The translations under genes were made by a program, and so were the position numbers. A stretch of 64,000 nt of DNA, from contig NZ_BAAAFQ010000004.1 of the NCBI RefSeq assembly GCF_039523615.1, forward strand, positions 62,001 to 126,000, in the 5' to 3' direction. This document shows positions 63,721-64,000 of the stretch, in pieces. Position 1 is the stretch's first letter, and the number at the start of each line of letters is the position of its first letter. The notes beneath the pieces were generated by a model. The model had not been told where the DNA came from, made no database searches, and saw only the letters and a program-made list of their open reading frames with translations. Origin of the DNA: Psychrosphaera haliotis (GTDB lineage: Bacteria; Pseudomonadota; Gammaproteobacteria; Enterobacterales; Alteromonadaceae).

Positions 63721-64000
63721 TTAACTATTTGACAGCCAAGCAAGTGTCGCGATTCGCCCCGTTTGACCTTCCTTACGATATGAGAAGTATTTGTCTGTAT
63801 TAGAATAGGTACATTCACCAGAATATGAAATATTACTAATACCCAATTGATTGCACGCCAACCTTGCTAGTTGAGGTAAGTTGCCTAAATACTTACCATG
63901 ACCATGTGGTGTAAACATATTATCTACACAACCAAATTTCTGTTCAAACTCTAATTTTACTTCTTGTCCAACTTCAAAAGCATTTGGTCCTATGGCCGGC
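63721..64000 (-). CDS. pgeF: PgeF/YfiH family protein (C-terminal part)
   Basis: The last 93 codons of a multicopper-oxidase-like (laccase domain, DUF152) protein. In E. coli YfiH/PgeF acts on peptidoglycan precursor fidelity, and homologues also have purine nucleoside activity. Visible motifs are GPNAFEVGQEV, then QLGISNISYSGECTYSN and YFSYRKEGQTGRIATLAWL, including the Cys and Arg expected near the end. The gene continues past base 64000. The clpB neighbour fits the E. coli yfiH-clpB order. Confidence 0.9.
   Translation of the reverse strand, partial: PAIGPNAFEVGQEVKLEFEQKFGCVDNMFTPHGHGKYLGNLPQLARLACNQLGISNISYSGECTYSNTDKYFSYRKEGQTGRIATLAWLSNS

Overview
The window looks like a chromosome segment of a low-GC marine gammaproteobacterium, probably of the order Alteromonadales. 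The reasons are the gene orders (clpX-clpP-tig; fimV / truA-accD-folC-dedD-cvpA-purF; nrdR-ribD-ribE-ribB-ribH-nusB-thiL-pgpA; clpB-pgeF), a MotY sodium-motor protein and several PilZ proteins. I cannot fix the genus from sequence alone.

Region 1 (1-33 kb) is ordinary core chromosome. It holds proteolysis and folding (clpX partial, clpP, tig), a five-tRNA operon (Pro-Arg-His-Leu-Pro) with a clear promoter, folD, the purF/cvpA/dedD/folC/accD/truA block, and a very long acidic FimV with an 18-bp minisatellite. Then come asd, pdxB, fabB, a MnmC split into two genes, motY, rnt, pssA, a CheW-like protein with an insert, the riboflavin/thiamine/nusB operon, nrdR, glyA and a response regulator.

Region 2 (33.34-49.91 kb) is an integrated mobile element of about 16.6 kb, seated inside the 5' end of ettA. 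The host's original ettA start is stranded at 33286-33378. The element supplies a replacement start, RBS and first ~24 codons at 49841, so ettA stays intact. A large serine recombinase gene sits directly against the right junction. Left to right the cargo is: a retron-type reverse transcriptase with an overlapping XRE HTH gene and a 76-aa gene, preceded by a hairpin-rich non-coding stretch that may be its msr-msd RNA; a divergently oriented FtsZ-like GTPase with an unusual C-terminal extension; an unknown two-gene operon; a coiled-coil protein; a rightward block of small unknown genes ending in a lone HK97-type major capsid protein and a partner; and a leftward block with a SEC-C protein, a possible PD-(D/E)XK nuclease, a lipoprotein beside a 34-base T tract, and the recombinase. 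No terminase, portal, tail or replication gene is recognisable, so it resembles a phage satellite or defence-carrying island more than a complete prophage.

Region 3 (49.8-64 kb) is core again: ettA, a small PilZ protein, radA, a large double-PilZ protein, a cobalamin uptake locus (btuD-btuC-btuF, then a cobalamin riboswitch in front of a BtuB-like receptor), clpB and the 3' part of pgeF.

The best candidates for something undescribed are the FtsZ-like GTPase, its divergent retron-like neighbour, and the lone capsid gene with its covarying twin leader hairpins. All functional statements are read from sequence and memory of families; no database search was run.
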